Shown here piece after piece: positions 41,151 through 51,293 of a DNA stretch of 64,000 bases. Under the pieces are notes generated by a model that ran no database searches, had not been told where the DNA came from, and saw only the letters and a list, made by a program, of their open reading frames with translations. The translations under genes and the position numbers were made by a program. The DNA lies in assembly GCF_001267925.1 (NCBI RefSeq), contig NZ_CP011409.1, positions 558,001 through 622,000 of the forward strand. The letters run 5' to 3'. Within the stretch, counting starts at the first letter, position 1. Each line of letters begins with the position of its first letter. Source of the DNA: Herbaspirillum hiltneri N3. Lineage in GTDB: Bacteria > Pseudomonadota > Gammaproteobacteria > Burkholderiales > Burkholderiaceae_D.

Positions 41151-41891
41151 ATGAGATTACGTGGAAATGTGGCGATCGTGACCGGCGCCGCGCAAGGCAT
41201 CGGCAAGGCGACGGCATTGAAGTTTGCGCGCGAAGGCGCCACGGTCATCGTGTGCGACCTCGATGCGGAGGCGGTCGCCGCAGCGGTGCAGGCATGCCGT
41301 GCGGCGGGCGGCGAGGCCGAAGGCTTTCAACTGGACGTGACCTCGCGCGACAGCCTCGACGAGATGGTGGAAGCCGTGAAGCAGAAATACGGCCGCATCG
41401 ACACCCTGGTCAACAACGCCGGCATCACCCGCGATGCGCGCCTGCAGAAGATGACCGCGCGCCAGTTCGAAGAAGTCATCGACGTCAATCTGCGCGCCGT
41501 GTTCAACGCCTCGCAGGCGGTGGTCGACACCATGATCGAAGGTGGCGGCGGCGCCATCCTGAACGCCAGTTCGGTGGTTGGCATCTACGGCAATTATGGC
41601 CAGACCAACTATGCGGCCACCAAGTTCGGCGTGATCGGCTTCACAAAAACCTGGAGCCGCGAACTGGGGCCAAAGGGCATTCGCGTTAACGCCGTGGCGC
41701 CGGGATTTGTCGAGACCGCGATCCTTTCCACGGTGCCCGACGAGGTCTTGCAGAAGATGCGCGACCAGGTGCCGTTGCGGCGTCTGGGCAAGCCGGAGGA
41801 AATCGCCGACATCTATGCCTTCCTGGCCAGCAACGAAGCAAGCTATATTAACGGTGCGGTGATCGAGGTGTCGGGCGGTCTGACGCTATAA
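41151..41891 (+). CDS. SDR-family oxidoreductase, FabG-like
   Basis: 246 aa; start 41151 follows AAGAAGAGCA. Rossmann motif [13 protein letters not shown], catalytic Ser in [11 protein letters not shown] and Y-x-x-x-K in YAATKFG. Close in pattern to 3-oxoacyl-ACP reductases, but its operon position suggests oxidation of a 3-hydroxy acid to the beta-keto acid used by BKACE. Confidence 0.93.
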   Translation: MRLRGNVAIVTGAAQGIGKATALKFAREGATVIVCDLDAEAVAAAVQACRAAGGEAEGFQLDVTSRDSLDEMVEAVKQKYGRIDTLVNNAGITRDARLQKMTARQFEEVIDVNLRAVFNASQAVVDTMIEGGGGAILNASSVVGIYGNYGQTNYAATKFGVIGFTKTWSRELGPKGIRVNAVAPGFVETAILSTVPDEVLQKMRDQVPLRRLGKPEEIADIYAFLASNEASYINGAVIEVSGGLTL

Positions 41892-41981
41892 GGCTGCAGG
41901 CTTGCAACCCCGCTCTTCACCGGATACTTTTATCCCCCCACGTCCCGCCTCGGATGGCGTGGATATCATGTCGGAATCCAT

Positions 41982-42773
41982 ATGAAAACAGTTGATCTAT
42001 TGAAGCCTGACGCAGGCCTGCGCGTATTCATCTCCGGCGCCGCCACCGGCATCGGCGCCGCCATCGCGGAAGCCTTCCTGGACACCGGCGCGGCGGTCTA
42101 CGTCTGCGACATCAATCCGGCTGCCGTCGACGCAATTAAGAAGACGCATCCCCGCATCCATGCCGGTGTCGCCGATGTCGGCAAGCGGGAAGACGTCGAT
42201 GCGGTCATGGCCGACGCCGCGGAAAAGCTCGGCGGCCTCGATCTCCTGATCAACAACGCCGGCATCGCCGGGCCCACCGGCGCGGTGGAAGATCTCGATG
42301 CGGACGCCTGGGACCAGACCATCAATACCAATCTGAACAGCCAGTTCTATTTCCTCAAGCGCGCCGTTCCGCTGCTGAAGAATACCTCGGACAATCCCAG
42401 CATCATCACCTTGTCCTCGGTGGCCGGACGCCTGGGTTATCAGTTCCGCACGCCGTATGCCTCGACCAAATGGGCCATCGTCGGTCTGATGAAATCGCTG
42501 GCGGTCGAGCTTGGACCCAGCAACATCCGGGTCAATGCGATTTTGCCCGGCGTGGTGGAAGGCGAGCGCATGGACGGCGTGATCGCCGCCCGCGCAAAGA
42601 CGCTCGGTCTGAGCTTCGATGAAATGCGCGAAGACTACGTCAAGAAGATTTCGCTGCGGCGCCTGGTCACCACCCAAGATGTGGCCGCGATGGCCTTGTT
42701 CCTGGCGTCGCCAGCCGCGCGCAACATCTCGGGCCAGGCCATCAGCGTCGACGGCAATCTGGAGTATCTGTAG
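41982..42773 (+). CDS. SDR-family oxidoreductase
   Basis: 263 aa. GAATGIGAA cofactor motif, NNAGIAGP, LSSVAGRLGY and YASTKWA for the catalytic Ser, Tyr and Lys. Last gene of the BKACE operon after a 90-base gap that contains no clear terminator. Acidic residue after the second strand (VCDIN) suggests NAD(H) rather than NADPH. Substrate unknown; it may act on a precursor of the BKACE substrate. Confidence 0.92.
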   Translation: MKTVDLLKPDAGLRVFISGAATGIGAAIAEAFLDTGAAVYVCDINPAAVDAIKKTHPRIHAGVADVGKREDVDAVMADAAEKLGGLDLLINNAGIAGPTGAVEDLDADAWDQTINTNLNSQFYFLKRAVPLLKNTSDNPSIITLSSVAGRLGYQFRTPYASTKWAIVGLMKSLAVELGPSNIRVNAILPGVVEGERMDGVIAARAKTLGLSFDEMREDYVKKISLRRLVTTQDVAAMALFLASPAARNISGQAISVDGNLEYL

Positions 42774-42779
42774 TCCGCT

Positions 42780-42798
42780 GGATGCCTTGCAGGCATCC
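42780..42798. terminator. Hairpin between convergent SDR genes
   Basis: GGATGCCT, loop TGC, AGGCATCC, a strong stem without a T-run; a possible transcription end for the BKACE operon. Confidence 0.5.
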
Positions 42799-42829
42799 AC
42801 AGTTCTACATTCCTGCTTCCTCTTTCACA

Positions 42830-43579
42830 TCACACCTGCGCCATGCCGCCATCGACGAACAGTTCGATGCCGTTGACGAAGCTGGCCGCATCCGACGCCA
42901 GGAAGGCCACGGCCTTGCCGACTTCCTGCGGTTCGCCCAAACGTCCCAGCGGGATTTGCGACGACAGGTAATCGAACAGACCCTGACGCGCTTCATCAGG
43001 AACCAGGCCGCCCAGGCCGGGGGTGCGGATCGGGCCGGGGCTGACCACGTTGACGCGGATGGCGCGGTCCTTCAGATCCAGAGCCCATGAGCGGGCGAAG
43101 TTGCGCACCGCCGCCTTGCTGGCGCTGTACACGCTGAAGTTGGCGGTACCCTGGATCGACACTGTCGATGCAGTCAGGATCACCGATGCGCCGTTGCTCA
43201 GTAAAGGCAGCGCCTTCTGCACGGTGAACAGCACCCCGCGCACATTGGTGCCGAAGATGCGGTCGAAATGTTCTTCGGTGATCGCGCCCAGCGGCATCAT
43301 GTCACCGCCGCCTGCATTGGCGAACAGGATATCCAGCTTGCCGGCGCTTTTGGCGATCTGAGCGTAGACCGCATCCAGGTCAGCCAGTACCGATGCATCG
43401 GCACGAATACCAGTGGCAACTGTGCCGATGGTCGCCACGGCGGCGTCGAGCTCGGCCTGGCGGCGACCGGTGATGAAGACGCGGGCGCCCTGGGCGGCCA
43501 GTTCCTGTGCGGTCGCCAGACCGATGCCGGTGGTGCCGCCGGTAACCAGAGCGATTTTTCCGTTGAGTTGCTTGTCCAT
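42830..43579 (-). CDS. SDR-family oxidoreductase, LysR-linked
   Basis: 249 aa. [24 protein letters not shown] and YSASKAA give the cofactor and catalytic sites; Arg in TGRRQ after the second strand suggests NADPH. Divergent from a LysR regulator with 166 bases between starts, the usual arrangement of a regulator and its target. Substrate unknown. Confidence 0.93.
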   Translation of the reverse strand: MDKQLNGKIALVTGGTTGIGLATAQELAAQGARVFITGRRQAELDAAVATIGTVATGIRADASVLADLDAVYAQIAKSAGKLDILFANAGGGDMMPLGAITEEHFDRIFGTNVRGVLFTVQKALPLLSNGASVILTASTVSIQGTANFSVYSASKAAVRNFARSWALDLKDRAIRVNVVSPGPIRTPGLGGLVPDEARQGLFDYLSSQIPLGRLGEPQEVGKAVAFLASDAASFVNGIELFVDGGMAQV

Positions 43580-43595
43580 GATTGTTTCCTTTAAA

Positions 43596-43666
43596 TGTGA
43601 TTGAAATATGTTCCTGGTGCGCTTCCGTTTGCTGTGTTGCGGAAGGCATGGTGTACTTTAATCACA
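43596..43666. promoter_or_regulatory. Divergent regulatory region with inverted repeats
   Basis: TGTGATT (43596-43602) and AATCACA (43660-43666) are an exact inverted pair; within them CTTCCG/CGGAAG (43622-43627 and 43640-43645) is another. Possible LysR binding and activation sites between the SDR and LysR genes; not a canonical T-N11-A box. Confidence 0.35.
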
Positions 43667-43745
43667 AGTGTTTATGCGAAAAAGTAGGTAAAATCGAAAT
43701 GACTGTCCATGGTTGTGGATAATAAAGAATCGATGGAGAGGGCGT

Positions 43746-44654
43746 ATGGATCAGTTGTCGGCGATGCGGTGTTTCGCCCGGGTGGTGGAGGCGGGCAATT
43801 TCACGCGCGCGGCGGATTCCCTGGAGATGCCCAACGCCACACTCAGCAAGCAGGTGCAGGAACTGGAGGCGCATCTTGGCGTGCGCCTGCTGCAGCGGAC
43901 TACGCGGCGGGTGACGGTGACGCCGGAGGGACGCGATTACTATGAAAAGAGCATCCGCATCCTGCGCGACCTGGAAGACATCGATACTTCCTTCAGCGCC
44001 GCCCGCAGCAAGCCGCGCGGCCATTTGCGCATCGACATCGGCAGCTCGACGGCGAGCGACGTGCTGATTCCGGCGCTGCCCGATTTCATCGCGCGCTATC
44101 CGGACATCCGCATCGACCTCGGCGTATCGGACCGCTCGGTGGATCTGATCAGCGACAACGTCGATTGCGTCATCCGCGGCGGTCCGCTGGACAATTCCTC
44201 GCTGGTGGCGCGCCATATCGGCAGCGCCGCGCTGATCACCTGCGCGACGCCCGGCTATCTCAAACTATTCGGGGTGCCTGCCTATCCGGACGAACTGAAG
44301 AACGGCCATCGCCTGGTCAGTTACGTATCGTCGCAGAACGGGCGAGCGTTGCCGTTTCGTTTCGAGTACAAGGGCGAAAAGACCGAGATCAAGAGCGAGC
44401 ACCGGGTCGGCGTCAACGAGAGCAATGCGCATCTGGCGGCGGGACTGGCGGGATTGGGGATAGTCCAGACCTTCAGCTACGCCGCCGGTGCGGCGCTCAG
44501 GGAGGGGGCGCTGGTGGAGATACTGAAAAAGTGGCGTCCGGCGGCATATCCCTTCCACGTCGTGTATCCGCAGAACCGGCACGTGACGCACCGCTTGCGG
44601 GTGTTCATCGACTGGCTGGTGGAATGCTTTCCGGAGAAGATCGGCGTCAAGTGA
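43746..44654 (+). CDS. LysR-family transcriptional regulator
   Basis: 302 aa from the ATG at 43746, which has GAGAGGG upstream. N-terminal winged helix: MRCFARVVEAGNFTRAAD..LSKQVQELEAHLGVRLLQRTTR. C-terminal substrate-binding domain of the CrgA/DntR-like subgroup (LRIDIGSSTASDVLIPALP). Probably regulates the divergent SDR gene and itself. Confidence 0.93.
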   Translation: MDQLSAMRCFARVVEAGNFTRAADSLEMPNATLSKQVQELEAHLGVRLLQRTTRRVTVTPEGRDYYEKSIRILRDLEDIDTSFSAARSKPRGHLRIDIGSSTASDVLIPALPDFIARYPDIRIDLGVSDRSVDLISDNVDCVIRGGPLDNSSLVARHIGSAALITCATPGYLKLFGVPAYPDELKNGHRLVSYVSSQNGRALPFRFEYKGEKTEIKSEHRVGVNESNAHLAAGLAGLGIVQTFSYAAGAALREGALVEILKKWRPAAYPFHVVYPQNRHVTHRLRVFIDWLVECFPEKIGVK

Positions 44655-44673
44655 CGCAGCAGGAAAAAATAAA

Positions 44674-44703
44674 GCCCGCGCCGATTGAAGTGGCGCGGGC
44701 TTT
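44674..44703. terminator. Bidirectional terminator between lysR and MFS genes
   Basis: GCCCGCGCC, nine-base loop, GGCGCGGGC with TTT after it on the plus strand and an A-rich flank (T-run on the minus strand); shared by the convergent genes. Confidence 0.85.
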
Positions 44704-44718
44704 CGTTCGAGAGACGCC

Positions 44719-45942
44719 TCAGGCGACCGATGCCGCTGCCCGGCGCGTCGCGCTGCGCTTGAGCAGCCATGCCGCGAACACGAAGGCCGCCGCCACCAGG
44801 CCGAGGTTTCGGGCCGACCCGTCAGCCACCGTCAATGCACCGGCGCTGGCGCCGATCGAGAAGCCCAGGTACATGAACGAGGCGTTGAGCGACATCGCGA
44901 TCGGGGCCAGCTTGATGCCGGCGATGCTGATCAGGTTGGTCTGCTGCGCCGGATAAAAGGCCCAGCCCGAAATGCCCCACACGATCACGCTCAGGAACAC
45001 CGGCAGCACCGCCAGATTGGCCGGCAGCAGATACGCGATCGCGGTCAGCGTCAGGAAGGCGGCGATCAGGAACATCAGCGCCGGACCGGTCACGCGGCGA
45101 AAGCCCACGCGGTCGGCGATCTTGCCGCCGGCCATGACGCCGATCGCAGCCGAGATGCCCCAGGCGAACAGCACGTAGCCGACGTGGGTGCCGTGGATGC
45201 CGGTGACCTGGTTCAGGTACAGCGCGAAATAGGTGTACATGGTGTACGCGCCGGTGGCCCACAGCAGCGTAGTCAGCAGAGCGCGCAGCACTGCCGGGTC
45301 GCGGGCGGCCAGCACACGTTCACGCAGGCGCGCGACCGGCAGGTTGTTGCCGATGCCGCGCGGCAGTCCCAGCATCAGTCCCAGCGTTGCAATCGCCGCC
45401 AGCAGCGCCACCCCGGCAAAGGTCATGCGCCAGCTGAGCCTGTCGGCGATCACCGTTCCCAGCGGTGCGGCCAGCGCCACGGCCACGGTAATCCCGCCGC
45501 TCACCAGCGCCAGCGCGCCGCCGCGCTTTTCCGGAGCCACCAGCGCACCGGCCAGGGCCAGCGCATTGGGCACGTACAAACCGGCGGCGAAGGCCAACAG
45601 GATGCGCGCCGTCATCAGCGACCAGTAACCGCTTGCTTGCCAGGCCAGCAGATTGGCCAGCGTGAAGGCGGTCATCGCGCCGATCAGCAAACCGCGACGG
45701 CTCAGTGCGCCGGTCAGTGCAGTCAGGATCGGCGAGCTGATGGCGTAAGCGGCGGTGAATGCCACCACCAGCTGGCCGGCAACCGCGACGCTGACGCCGA
45801 GGTCCTTGGCGACCGTCGGCAAAATGCCGGCGATCATGAAACCCTCGGCGCCGACGGCGAAGGTGCCCAGCGCCATCCAGTACAAGGGCGCATTGCTCGC
45901 CGCGGGCGCGGGAGCAGAGGCGGGAAGAGAAGATGTGTTCAT
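44719..45942 (-). CDS. MFS transporter, DHA1 drug-efflux type
   Basis: 407 aa, 12 membrane segments. Begins with a Pro/Ala-rich cytoplasmic tail, then the helix LGTFAVGAEGFMIAGILPTVAKDL, the pattern of AraJ/YdhP-like DHA1 exporters. Motif A-like ALTGALSRRGLL lies between helices 2 and 3. Likely exports a toxic small molecule. Preceded by an operator-like box identical to one in front of the adjacent tetR gene, so it is probably repressed by that regulator. Confidence 0.92.
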   Translation of the reverse strand: MNTSSLPASAPAPAASNAPLYWMALGTFAVGAEGFMIAGILPTVAKDLGVSVAVAGQLVVAFTAAYAISSPILTALTGALSRRGLLIGAMTAFTLANLLAWQASGYWSLMTARILLAFAAGLYVPNALALAGALVAPEKRGGALALVSGGITVAVALAAPLGTVIADRLSWRMTFAGVALLAAIATLGLMLGLPRGIGNNLPVARLRERVLAARDPAVLRALLTTLLWATGAYTMYTYFALYLNQVTGIHGTHVGYVLFAWGISAAIGVMAGGKIADRVGFRRVTGPALMFLIAAFLTLTAIAYLLPANLAVLPVFLSVIVWGISGWAFYPAQQTNLISIAGIKLAPIAMSLNASFMYLGFSIGASAGALTVADGSARNLGLVAAAFVFAAWLLKRSATRRAAASVA

Positions 45943-45970
45943 GAAATTCTCGCTATAAAAATGGATTGAA

Positions 45971-45988
45971 ATGACCGGTCGTCTTAAA
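45971..45988. promoter_or_regulatory. TetR operator-like box upstream of MFS gene
   Basis: ATGACCGGTCGTCTTAAA, containing the palindrome GACCGGTC; identical to the box at 46635-46652 before tetR. It lies 28 bases upstream of the MFS start codon. Confidence 0.75.
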
Positions 45989-45995
45989 CTTGGTG

Positions 45996-46023
45996 AAAAA
46001 AATGCCGCTTCCGATGAAGCGGC
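45996..46023 (-). terminator. Terminator of tetR gene
   Basis: On the minus strand: GCCGCTTC, loop ATCG, GAAGCGGC, then a run of Ts. It lies between the tetR stop and the MFS operator. Confidence 0.85.
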
Positions 46024-46044
46024 TTGCTACAAATATTCTGTGTT

Positions 46045-46623
46045 CTAGCTCAGGACTTTGTTGAACACCACTTCCATGAACTGATGAAAGGCATCCTGAC
46101 TGCGCTCCACGCGCACCCGCAAGGTTGCGCCTTCCCAGGCATTGAGCACGAAGCTCGCCAGCGTCTTGGCACTCAACTGGTTCGGGATGCTGCCGTCTTG
46201 CTGACCGGCGGCAATCGCATATTCGAGCGCGGTGCTCCAGTTGCCGTAAATTCTCAATAATTGCTCGCGGATCATCGGGCTTTGTTCGGACAATTCCGCG
46301 GTCATGTTGCCGATCATGCAGCCGTGCTGGAAACCACGGTCGACCAAGCGCTGGTTGAGCGCCGTAAAGTAACCGCGCAGGCGCTCCAGCGCCGGCAAGC
46401 TGTCATCGGCCAAAATTTCACGCAGCGTGCTGCGGCGGGATGCGTAGTCGCTGACGATTTCCGCCGCCAGTGCTTCCTTGCTCTCGAAATGGTTGTAAAA
46501 CGAACCCTTTGGCACGCCGGCCTCGACCGTGATGTCTTGCACGCTCGAGGCGTTGAAACCGCGTTCCAACAGGAGTTTGAGCGCGGCGTTGAAGATTTGG
46601 TCACGGGTGTTTGGCTTGGACAT
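46045..46623 (-). CDS. TetR/AcrR-family transcriptional repressor
   Basis: 192 aa. Helix-turn-helix at residues 8-54: RDQIFNAALKLLLERGFNASSVQDITVEAGVPKGSFYNHFESKEAL. C-terminal ligand-binding domain with CMIGNMTAE, typical of the AcuR/NemR-like group that responds to reactive or xenobiotic compounds. Sits upstream of the MFS pump on the same strand, each with its own copy of the same operator box, giving autoregulation plus pump control. Confidence 0.94.
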   Translation of the reverse strand: MSKPNTRDQIFNAALKLLLERGFNASSVQDITVEAGVPKGSFYNHFESKEALAAEIVSDYASRRSTLREILADDSLPALERLRGYFTALNQRLVDRGFQHGCMIGNMTAELSEQSPMIREQLLRIYGNWSTALEYAIAAGQQDGSIPNQLSAKTLASFVLNAWEGATLRVRVERSQDAFHQFMEVVFNKVLS

Positions 46624-46634
46624 GTGAGAATAAT

Positions 46635-46652
46635 ATGACCGGTCGTCTTAAA
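46635..46652. promoter_or_regulatory. TetR operator-like box upstream of tetR
   Basis: ATGACCGGTCGTCTTAAA, an exact 18-base copy of 45971-45988 in the same orientation, 12 bases before the tetR start codon. Confidence 0.75.
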
Positions 46653-46744
46653 AGTCAATGCGCGTTGTATGACTGTGGCGAAAACGCCATGGCATACCGC
46701 TTTGCAAGGCGCCGGATGGTGTTGAAAAATTACCTTTTGGAAAT

Positions 46745-47869
46745 TTATCCGGCCGAATAAGTCGCGACTTCCCGCGCAATCGCCAGCGATGAGGTCAGTC
46801 CGGGCGATTCGATACCGAACAGATTGATCAGGCCGGCGAAGCCATGCTGCGCCGGCGTGCTGACGATGAAATCCTGCTCCGGACCGCCGCGCGCCAGCTT
46901 CGGCCGCACACCGGCATAGCTCGGCTGCAGTGCGGCGTCGGGCAAGTCCGGCCAGTAGCGCCGTATCGCGGCGTAGAAACCGTCCGCCCGCCGAGCGTCG
47001 ACGGCGTAATCGATGGCGCGTTCATTCTCAATGTCCAGCCATTCGACGTCTGGACCGAAGCGCGCTTGTCCGGCCAGGTCCAGCGTCAGGTGCACCCCGA
47101 GGCCGCCTTCTTCCGGAAGCGGGTAGATCAGCCGCGAAAACGGCGTCTTGCCGCTCAGCGAAAAATAATTTCCCTTGGCGAAGAAAGGCGTCGGCACGCA
47201 TGCCGCCGGCAATCCTTCGAATCGGCGCGCCAGCTGCGGCGCCGACAGCCCGGCGGCATTGATGACCAGCGAAGCGGACAGCTGCATTTCTTCGCCATCG
47301 GCGGTCACTGCGTCAAGCGTGATGCCCCCGGAGGTTTTGCGAGCGGCCAGGATTTCAGTCTGCAGCGCCAGCACCGCGCCGGCCGCTTCGGCGTCGGCCA
47401 GCAGTTGCTGCATCAGCGCATGGCTGTCGACGATGCCGGTGGAGGGCGACAGCAACGCCGCCGTGCATTGCAAGGCCGGTTCGAGTTCACGGGCCTGTGC
47501 GGTGTCAATCGGCTGCAAATCGCGCACGCCGTTCAATGCCGCATGGGCGGCGATGCCCTGCAGCCGTTCGGCCTGGCCGGGACCGGTCGCCACAAGAAGT
47601 TTGCCGCAGCGCCGGTGGGCGACCTGGCGTTCCTCGCAATAGCGATAGAGCAGCGCGCGTCCCTCCACGCATAGCTTTGCCTTGAGCGAACCCGGACGGT
47701 AATAAATGCCGGCGTGGATCACTTCGCTATTCCGCGAGCTGGTGCCGCTGCCGATGCTGGCGGCGGCGTCGACGATGATCACGTCGCGGCCGGCCAGCGC
47801 GAGTTCGCGCGCGATCGCCAGGCCGATCACGCCGGCGCCGATGACGATGCAATCGATATGGTCGCTCAT
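46745..47869 (-). CDS. FAD-dependent oxidoreductase (L-2-hydroxyglutarate oxidase/DAO type)
   Basis: 374 aa from the ATG at 47869; the open frame extends to 48043 without better signals. N-terminal FAD-binding Rossmann motif [19 protein letters not shown], then [13 protein letters not shown], close to the L-2-hydroxyglutarate dehydrogenase pattern (SxxNSxVIHAGxYY). Further motifs are [10 protein letters not shown] and [15 protein letters not shown] at the C-terminus. Probably oxidises a 2-hydroxy acid; the exact substrate is not set by sequence. Divergent from the MCP gene. Confidence 0.9.
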   Translation of the reverse strand: MSDHIDCIVIGAGVIGLAIARELALAGRDVIIVDAAASIGSGTSSRNSEVIHAGIYYRPGSLKAKLCVEGRALLYRYCEERQVAHRRCGKLLVATGPGQAERLQGIAAHAALNGVRDLQPIDTAQARELEPALQCTAALLSPSTGIVDSHALMQQLLADAEAAGAVLALQTEILAARKTSGGITLDAVTADGEEMQLSASLVINAAGLSAPQLARRFEGLPAACVPTPFFAKGNYFSLSGKTPFSRLIYPLPEEGGLGVHLTLDLAGQARFGPDVEWLDIENERAIDYAVDARRADGFYAAIRRYWPDLPDAALQPSYAGVRPKLARGGPEQDFIVSTPAQHGFAGLINLFGIESPGLTSSLAIAREVATYSAG

Positions 47870-48106
47870 GCAGGGGGAAATTATGTTGGACGAAAGACGC
47901 CATCGTACTATCGTATGGCGCCGCCGTCTTCGGCACGCTGTTTTCATCCGCGGAAAGACATTGCCGGGAACGGGATTTCCTCCGGCGCGACGCTGGTCTA
48001 CAATCGGCCATCGACAAAGAATCAGAACAAACGTCAGAACCAACGTCGAAACGAGCCACGACGCGAGCCCACAACAAAAATTCGCACTCAGGAAGGGTTG
48101 TCAGTC

Positions 48107-49699
48107 ATGCACAGCTTTCTGCCGCTTGCTTATCAAATCGACAAACTCGCCCGCAAGCTGGCGGGTAGTTTTCCCGGCATGTTTTCAATCGACGAGCGCG
48201 AGTTGCTGGCCGTCGGTACGGAAGCCACGCCCGTTCTGCGCAACGGCGCCGAGGTGCTCAACCTCAATTTCGGCGCGATCGACAGCTTCTCGGCTGCAAC
48301 CGGCGGCAGCGCCACGATTTTCGTCCAGCGCGGCAAGGACTTTGTGCGTGTATCGACTTCGGTAAAAAAGGAAAACGGCGAGCGCGCCATCGGCACCTTG
48401 CTCGACCACGCCCATGCCGGCTACCGCGACTTGCTGGCCGGACGCAGCTACACCGGTTTTGCGCAACTGTTCGGCCGCCAGTACATGACGCGCTACGATC
48501 CGGTGCGCGATGCCCAGGGACGCGTGGTGGCGGTGCTGTATGTCGGCATCGACGTCAGCAAGCGTTTCCAGATCGGCATCGGCGCGCGCCTAGGGATGCT
48601 GGCGTTCGGCATCGCAGGCCTGGCGCTGGGTGCGTATGTCTGGGCCAGCGTGGCTGCCGTCTCGGCGTTGCCGCCGGCCACCGCGCCTGCGGCCGTGGCA
48701 GCGCTGCTGCTGCGCTACGGCGCGATGGCGCTGGCCTTGCTGGCGCTCGGCATGGGCGGTCTGTACCTGCTGGCGCAGCGCATGGTCACGCGGCCGCTGC
48801 TCGACGCCACGGCCGCCGCACAGCGACTGGCCAAGGGCGACCTCACCACCATGATCCATGTCGGCCGGCGCGATGAAATTGGCCAGCTGACGCAAGCCAT
48901 CAACGGCGTTGCGCAAGGACTGGCGACCATCGTCGGCGCGGTGCGCGCGAGCGCCGAACGTATCAATGTCGCCGCACATGAGATCGCAGCCGGCAACAGC
49001 GACTTATCTTCGCGCGCGGAAGCACAGGCCGGTGCGCTCGAACAGGTGCGCGCCACGATGGACAATTTCAGCGCCGGCATCCGCAATAACGCGGGTCACA
49101 CGCAGCAAGCCGGCAGCCTGGTCGACAATGCGTCGGCACATGCAGGAGAGGGTGGCAAGGTGGTCGGCTCGGTAGTGGCGACGATGGGCGCGATACGCGC
49201 CAGTTCGCACAAGGTCGCGGACATCATCGGCGTGATCGACGGCATTGCGTTCCAGACCAATATCCTGGCGCTCAACGCGGCGGTGGAAGCGGCGCGCGCC
49301 GGCGAGCAGGGGCGCGGCTTCGCGGTGGTTGCGACCGAAGTGCGCCAGCTCGCGCAACGTTCAGCCGCCGCCGCGCGCGAGATCAAGGACCTGATCGCCG
49401 AATCGGTGACCAATGTCGACCACGGCGACCGGCTTGCGGGGCAGGCCGGCGGAGCGATGTCCGGCATCGAGACGGCCATCGGCAGCGTGGCGGCGATCAT
49501 GCGCGATATCGCAACGGCCGGCGCCGGCCAGACCGAAGATATCGGCGAAGTCACGCGCGCCGTGGGCGACATCGACCAGATGACCCAGCAAAACGCTGCA
49601 CTGATCGAACAGGCCGCGACCGCCACCGAGAGCCTGCGCCACGAAGCCGAAAAGCTGGTTGGGCAGGTCGGTGCTTTCAAACTGGCGCAGCGCGGCTGA
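48107..49699 (+). CDS. Methyl-accepting chemotaxis protein with N-terminal Cache-like domain
   Basis: About 530 aa; start 48107 follows GGAAGGG. Residues 1-160 form a Cache_3/Cache_2-like sensor ([36 protein letters not shown]). Two membrane helices at about 168-190 and 207-230 follow, then HAMP and a signalling domain with the hairpin tip [33 protein letters not shown]. Odd: no membrane helix precedes the sensor domain, so topology predicts a cytoplasmic sensor. No C-terminal NWETF-type tether. First gene of a signalling block with a diguanylate cyclase. Confidence 0.93.
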   Translation: MHSFLPLAYQIDKLARKLAGSFPGMFSIDERELLAVGTEATPVLRNGAEVLNLNFGAIDSFSAATGGSATIFVQRGKDFVRVSTSVKKENGERAIGTLLDHAHAGYRDLLAGRSYTGFAQLFGRQYMTRYDPVRDAQGRVVAVLYVGIDVSKRFQIGIGARLGMLAFGIAGLALGAYVWASVAAVSALPPATAPAAVAALLLRYGAMALALLALGMGGLYLLAQRMVTRPLLDATAAAQRLAKGDLTTMIHVGRRDEIGQLTQAINGVAQGLATIVGAVRASAERINVAAHEIAAGNSDLSSRAEAQAGALEQVRATMDNFSAGIRNNAGHTQQAGSLVDNASAHAGEGGKVVGSVVATMGAIRASSHKVADIIGVIDGIAFQTNILALNAAVEAARAGEQGRGFAVVATEVRQLAQRSAAAAREIKDLIAESVTNVDHGDRLAGQAGGAMSGIETAIGSVAAIMRDIATAGAGQTEDIGEVTRAVGDIDQMTQQNAALIEQAATATESLRHEAEKLVGQVGAFKLAQRG

Positions 49700-49720
49700 T
49701 CGCCATTGACACGGAGCTAC

Positions 49721-51235
49721 ATGGTTCATTACAAACGTTCATCCACGGCACTCCTGGCGGCGACCTTCGTACTGCTGGCGTGCGCGGCAATCATCGGTCT
49801 CGACATCTGGCGCACCTGGCAAGCGCACCAGATCGACGAACGCGACGCCGGTATCTCGGTCACCAACATGGCGCGCGCACTGGCGCAGCATGCCGACGAC
49901 ACGCTGAAGGAAGCCGACACCGTGCTGGTGGGGTTACTGGAGCGCTTGCGCATCGACGGCACCGGACCGGCCGCTCTGGAGCGCCTGCATCGCCTGTTGG
50001 CGGTACAGGTCAAGGAGCTGCCGCAGCTCAACGGTATCTTTGTCTATGACAGCCAGGGGCGCTGGATCGTCAATTCGCAGCCGAAACTGGACAACACGCA
50101 AAACAACGCCGACCGCGAGTATTTCATCTATCACCGCGACCATCCGGGCGACGGTCCCCACATCGGTCCACCGGTGCGCAGCCGTTCCACCGGAAAATGG
50201 ATCGCCACCGTCACGCGCCGTGTCAACAACGCCGACGGCAGTTTTGGCGGCGTGGTGCTGGCGACGGTGGACATGGCTTACTTCCAGCGCTTCTACGACA
50301 GCTTCAACATCGGCAAGTCGGGCGCCATCCTGTTGGGACTCAACAGCGGCACCATCGTGTTCCGCCGTCCGCTGCGCGAAGATTCGATCGGGAAGAGCAT
50401 GGCCGACGCCGCCATCTTCCGCGACCACGCCTCGAAGAACGCCAGCGGTCTGGCCATCATCAAGTCGTCGCAGGACGGTGTGGTGCGCATCAACGGCTAC
50501 CGTCATCTGGAAACTTTTCCGCTGTTCGTTTCGGTCGCGCTGTCGCATGACGAAGTGTTCGCAGAATGGCGCGCCGACGCCTACATGCATATGGTTGGCG
50601 TACTGCTTCTGGTGACCGGGTTTGCGGTCATGGGGCGGCGCATGGTGGCGCAGATCGACCACCGTTCGATCGCCGAGAACGAGGCCAACGAAGCGCGCGC
50701 GCAGGTGGAAAAATTGAATCAGATCCTGGAGCGGCTGGCCCTGCAGGACGGCCTCACCCGTCTGGCGAACCGGCGCCAGTTCGATGTCGCGCTGGCGCGC
50801 GAAATGGGCCGCGCGGTGCGTAGCGGAAGGAGCCTGGCGCTGATCATGATCGACGTCGACCGCTTCAAGTTGTACAACGATTTATATGGCCACTTGGCCG
50901 GTGACGAGTGCCTGCGCAAGGTCGGGAAATCCATCCTCTCCGGCGAGCGGCGTGCCGACGATCTGGCCGCACGCTATGGCGGCGAGGAATTCACCATCAT
51001 CCTGCCCGATTGCGATGCGGCGGGCGCGCTGGCAATTGCGGAGCAGATACGGCTGGCTGTACGCGCGCAGCAGATTGAACACACGGCCAATCCGGACGGC
51101 ATCGTGACGGTCAGTCTGGGGATCGGTTGTTTAACTAAGGTGAAACGGGAAACGTCGGTGCGCGACCTGATCAGCATGGCGGACCAAGCGCTGTATCGGG
51201 CCAAGGACGAGGGCAGGGATCGCGTCGGCATGTGA
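49721..51235 (+). CDS. Membrane diguanylate cyclase with periplasmic sensor (copy 1)
   Basis: About 504 aa. Membrane helix (about 10-30), periplasmic double-Cache-like sensor (about 35-285, with DREYFIYHRDHPGDGPHIGPP), second helix (about 292-312), coiled linker and a GGDEF domain with the active-site loop ARYGGEEFT and LQDGLTRLANRRQFD. RxxD of an inhibitory site is not obvious. It makes cyclic di-GMP. Starts 21 bases after the MCP stop, so the two are probably co-transcribed. Closely related in architecture to 57947-59533. Confidence 0.93.
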   Translation: MVHYKRSSTALLAATFVLLACAAIIGLDIWRTWQAHQIDERDAGISVTNMARALAQHADDTLKEADTVLVGLLERLRIDGTGPAALERLHRLLAVQVKELPQLNGIFVYDSQGRWIVNSQPKLDNTQNNADREYFIYHRDHPGDGPHIGPPVRSRSTGKWIATVTRRVNNADGSFGGVVLATVDMAYFQRFYDSFNIGKSGAILLGLNSGTIVFRRPLREDSIGKSMADAAIFRDHASKNASGLAIIKSSQDGVVRINGYRHLETFPLFVSVALSHDEVFAEWRADAYMHMVGVLLLVTGFAVMGRRMVAQIDHRSIAENEANEARAQVEKLNQILERLALQDGLTRLANRRQFDVALAREMGRAVRSGRSLALIMIDVDRFKLYNDLYGHLAGDECLRKVGKSILSGERRADDLAARYGGEEFTIILPDCDAAGALAIAEQIRLAVRAQQIEHTANPDGIVTVSLGIGCLTKVKRETSVRDLISMADQALYRAKDEGRDRVGM

Positions 51236-51293
51236 GGAGATGCAGGAAGAGGGCGGCGGCGAAAGGGAGAATCGGCCAATTCGCCGCGGAAGA

